Origin: Alloscardovia theropitheci
Lineage (GTDB): Bacteria; Actinomycetota; Actinomycetes; Actinomycetales; Bifidobacteriaceae
Direction of reading: 5' to 3'
Length of the DNA stretch: 64,000 nt
NCBI RefSeq assembly: GCF_004332295.1
Contig: NZ_RXLP01000014.1
Span: 1-64,000 of the forward strand
The notes beneath the pieces were generated by a model that did no database searches, had not been told where the DNA came from, and saw only the letters and a program-made list of their open reading frames with translations. Numbering within the stretch: position 1 is the first letter of the stretch; every line of letters begins with the position of its first letter. This document shows positions 61,978-64,000 of the stretch, piece by piece. The position numbers and the translations under genes are program-made.

Positions 61978-63878
61978 GCCTCTACCTCCTCAGCTACTGT
62001 CTGTGCATCCTCCTGAATATTCTCAGTCGCTTTATCATCATTTTTCCCGATCTTTGCTTGCGCTACAGAGCGCGACCATAATCCTTGCGGACGGAAAAGA
62101 ATGATAATGATAAGCAAAATTCCATATACGATTCCGCGCCATGTCGATGCAAAACGAAGTACTTCTGGAAGTCCAATGAGTAATGCCGATCCGATAACCG
62201 CACCGAGTGGCGAGTTCATTCCACCGAGGACAATTATCGTCAAAATGAGGGTAGACATAGCAGAATTGAAAATTGTTGGATCAATATATGTGTATTGATG
62301 CGCGAGCAACGCACCAGCCAAACCTGCAAAGAAGGCAGCTATCGCATATGCTAAAGCTTTGTAGGCATTTGAACGGATTCCCAATGCTTCTGCAGCATCC
62401 TGGTCTGCTCCCACTGCCGCGAAAACATGCCCTAGATGCGACTTGTGGATGCGCGAGACAGCCCATAAAGCTATTAACAAAATAATCACATCAAGGAGAA
62501 GTAATTTTTGCTGAGTATCAAGTGCAGCTCCAAATATTTGCGGAACTGGAATACCTTGAATACCCAAAGAACCATGGGTAACTGGCTCCCACAAACGGAT
62601 AATTGCGACGGTCACTGCGCCCACGCCGATGGTTGCGATAGCAACATAATGCCCCGATAGTTTCCACACGGGGAAGGTTAGGATACTCGCCGTAATAGCG
62701 GCAACGAGGCCACCCATTAGTAAGCCTGCCCAGAATGACCAACCAAACTGGGTAACGAGAATTGCGGAAGTATATGCCCCTGTGGCGAATGGGCCCGCCA
62801 TACCAAGAATCGTTTGTCCTGCAGAACCGGAAATCAAAGTTAGCCCAACCGCTGCAATAGAGTAAATCGCGACCTGAGTTCCAGCACCTGCGAGCGCGTT
62901 ATTCGCGACGAATGGCAGCAAAATCGCCAGGCCAGCGAGCAGCCAATTTACCCATCGCGGTAGCTCTATTGAGCGAGAATTCTCAAGGAACGTACCTGTC
63001 ATTGGTTCAGAACGAACTGCTGACGATGAATTAAAAAGCAAACCTTGTGGACGGATTATCAAGATCAGCAAAAGCGCACCAAACGTGATGAAGTCATGCG
63101 CGCCATCTCCTAGCCATGAGACACCAAGAGCCTCAACGACTCCGAGCACAAGCCCACCTACAACAGCACCTGGAATTGACCCCAGCCCACCGATTGTAGC
63201 TGCAACAAATGCTGTCATTCCGATGCTGCCACCATTGGTCGGATTGATATTTCCATTAGATAATCCAACGAATACACCTGCAATGCCAGCAAGTACTGCG
63301 CCAATTACGAATGATATATTTCGAATGCTGCGTACCGGAATACCCATTTGGCGTGCAGCTTCAGGATCTTGAGATGTAGCACGAATCGCTTGACCAGTTT
63401 TACCAAATTTTAAGAATGACCATAAAGCGAACATCAAGAAAACTGTGACGATAATGGACACGATATCCGAAGTTCCAAATCGTAACCCGCCGAGCTGAAG
63501 GTTGTGTGTCGGAAGGAGTTCTGGGAATTGCCGCGTTTGCGTACCAAAGATAAGTTGCAAAGAATTATCAAGAACTTGCCCCACACCGATAGTTGCAAGA
63601 AGAGCAGCGATAGGCTTTCTTCCCTCGAGAGGTGATATGACAAAGAAATTCATGACAAAGCCAAGAGCTGCAGTCACAATTATAACGACCGCCAGCGTTG
63701 GAACAATTCCCCAGCCCAATGCAGTCCCTAGCCACCATGCAATCATCATTCCCACGGCAACGATAGATCCTTGGGCAAAATTCGCCACATTTGTGACGCC
63801 AAAAATCAAGGACATACCCACGGCAGCAATCGCATATACGCTACCGTGTATGAGTCCCGAAAAAAGTGTATCAACCAT
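61974..63878 (-). CDS. Fused branched-chain amino acid ABC transporter permeases (LivH-LivM)
   Basis: The 634-residue membrane protein joins a LivH-like half (residues 1 to about 290: LIHGSVYAIAAVGMSLIFGVTNVANFAQG; GGSIGMTAFVAATIGGLGSIPGAVVGG) to a LivM-like half (about 310-610: VAIYSIAAVGLTLISGSAGQ; AAVGADQDAAEALGIRSNAYK; VLGGMNSPLGAVIGSALL; FRPQGLW). A polar C-terminal tail of about 30 acidic residues ends the protein. With the ATPase fusion this makes a complete membrane unit from two genes; the binding protein should be encoded beyond the right edge. ACAGGAA lies eight bases before the ATG. Confidence 0.93.
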   Translation of the reverse strand: MVDTLFSGLIHGSVYAIAAVGMSLIFGVTNVANFAQGSIVAVGMMIAWWLGTALGWGIVPTLAVVIIVTAALGFVMNFFVISPLEGRKPIAALLATIGVGQVLDNSLQLIFGTQTRQFPELLPTHNLQLGGLRFGTSDIVSIIVTVFLMFALWSFLKFGKTGQAIRATSQDPEAARQMGIPVRSIRNISFVIGAVLAGIAGVFVGLSNGNINPTNGGSIGMTAFVAATIGGLGSIPGAVVGGLVLGVVEALGVSWLGDGAHDFITFGALLLILIIRPQGLLFNSSSAVRSEPMTGTFLENSRSIELPRWVNWLLAGLAILLPFVANNALAGAGTQVAIYSIAAVGLTLISGSAGQTILGMAGPFATGAYTSAILVTQFGWSFWAGLLMGGLVAAITASILTFPVWKLSGHYVAIATIGVGAVTVAIIRLWEPVTHGSLGIQGIPVPQIFGAALDTQQKLLLLDVIILLIALWAVSRIHKSHLGHVFAAVGADQDAAEALGIRSNAYKALAYAIAAFFAGLAGALLAHQYTYIDPTIFNSAMSTLILTIIVLGGMNSPLGAVIGSALLIGLPEVLRFASTWRGIVYGILLIIIILFRPQGLWSRSVAQAKIGKNDDKATENIQEDAQTVAEEVEA

Positions 63879-63899
63879 ATGTTTTCCTGTTCCTGCTCA

Positions 63900-63954
63900 C
63901 AAAACACACAGGTGTGGGTTGAGTTTCAGCTAGTAAGCCTAGACTCAAACCCAC
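63900..63954 (-). terminator. Terminator-like hairpin upstream of the Liv genes
   Basis: GTGGGTTGAGT (63914-63924) pairs with 63942-63954 (one bulged base), followed on the minus strand by GTGTGTTTTG. It probably ends or attenuates the transcript of a gene lying to the right, perhaps the substrate-binding protein. The remaining 46 bases to the edge cannot be assigned. Confidence 0.6.
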
Positions 63955-64000
63955 GCCGTTACAGCACGAGTGCCGCAGCCTTTCATGAGCGAGTGATTAC

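Overview
The window looks like a chromosome segment of a low-GC member of the Bifidobacteriaceae, in the Alloscardovia/Gardnerella/Scardovia range rather than classical high-GC Bifidobacterium. The left edge holds the 5' end of a 16S rRNA gene (minus strand) whose start and first variable stretch are bifidobacterial in type. The gene set fits this: an actinobacterial-type topoisomerase I without zinc fingers and with a long Lys/Thr tail, inositol-1-phosphate synthase, a long LeuA, a DUF4244-type Tad/Flp pilin locus, and surface proteins anchored through LAxTG rather than LPxTG. Species cannot be fixed from the sequence alone.

Layout. 1-5.7 kb: 16S 5' end, an acetoin-reductase-like SDR, then three minus-strand LAxTG wall-anchored proteins, one of them frameshifted, and tRNA-Lys(CTT). 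5.9-12.5 kb: formate-THF ligase, C69 dipeptidase, FemAB-type bridge enzyme, PEBP-like protein, and the topA-tmk-holB run. 15.6-25 kb: envelope genes (PAP2 phosphatase, LtaS-type synthase, class A PBP), the SRP RNA, ino1 and leuA. 25.4-32.3 kb: aspartate pathway (asd and an aspartokinase split into two genes), recR and dnaX. 32.3-37.2 kb: a Tad (type IVc) pilus operon running directly into dnaX. 37.5-42.3 kb: a candidate standalone structured RNA gene, ppk1, a NUDIX/histidine-phosphatase fusion and an unknown gene. 42.5-44.3 kb: a compact GC-rich multi-hairpin element upstream of a MetE-like protein, then tRNA-Lys(TTT). 45-52.2 kb: two paralogous MSCRAMM/Cna-B adhesins and an InlB-repeat protein, all LAxTG. 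52.5-57 kb: AzlCD, a Spx/ArsC-like protein, a DUF1624 membrane protein, an APC permease and YhbY. 57-59.8 kb: a GH51 arabinofuranosidase with a LacI regulator. 60.2-63.9 kb: a branched-chain amino-acid ABC transporter compressed into two fused genes.

The themes are cell-surface display (six LAxTG proteins, one broken; Tad pili; envelope polymer enzymes) and amino-acid metabolism and transport (leuA, asd/lysC, AzlCD, Liv, a MetE-like protein), mixed with core replication genes (topA, tmk, holB, dnaX, recR). No phage, IS element, CRISPR array or restriction system was seen. The most interesting non-coding signals are a promoter-plus-terminator RNA gene at 37471-37662, the GC-rich element at 42481-42566, and four intergenic tandem arrays of unrelated sequence that share a 13-15-bp unit length.
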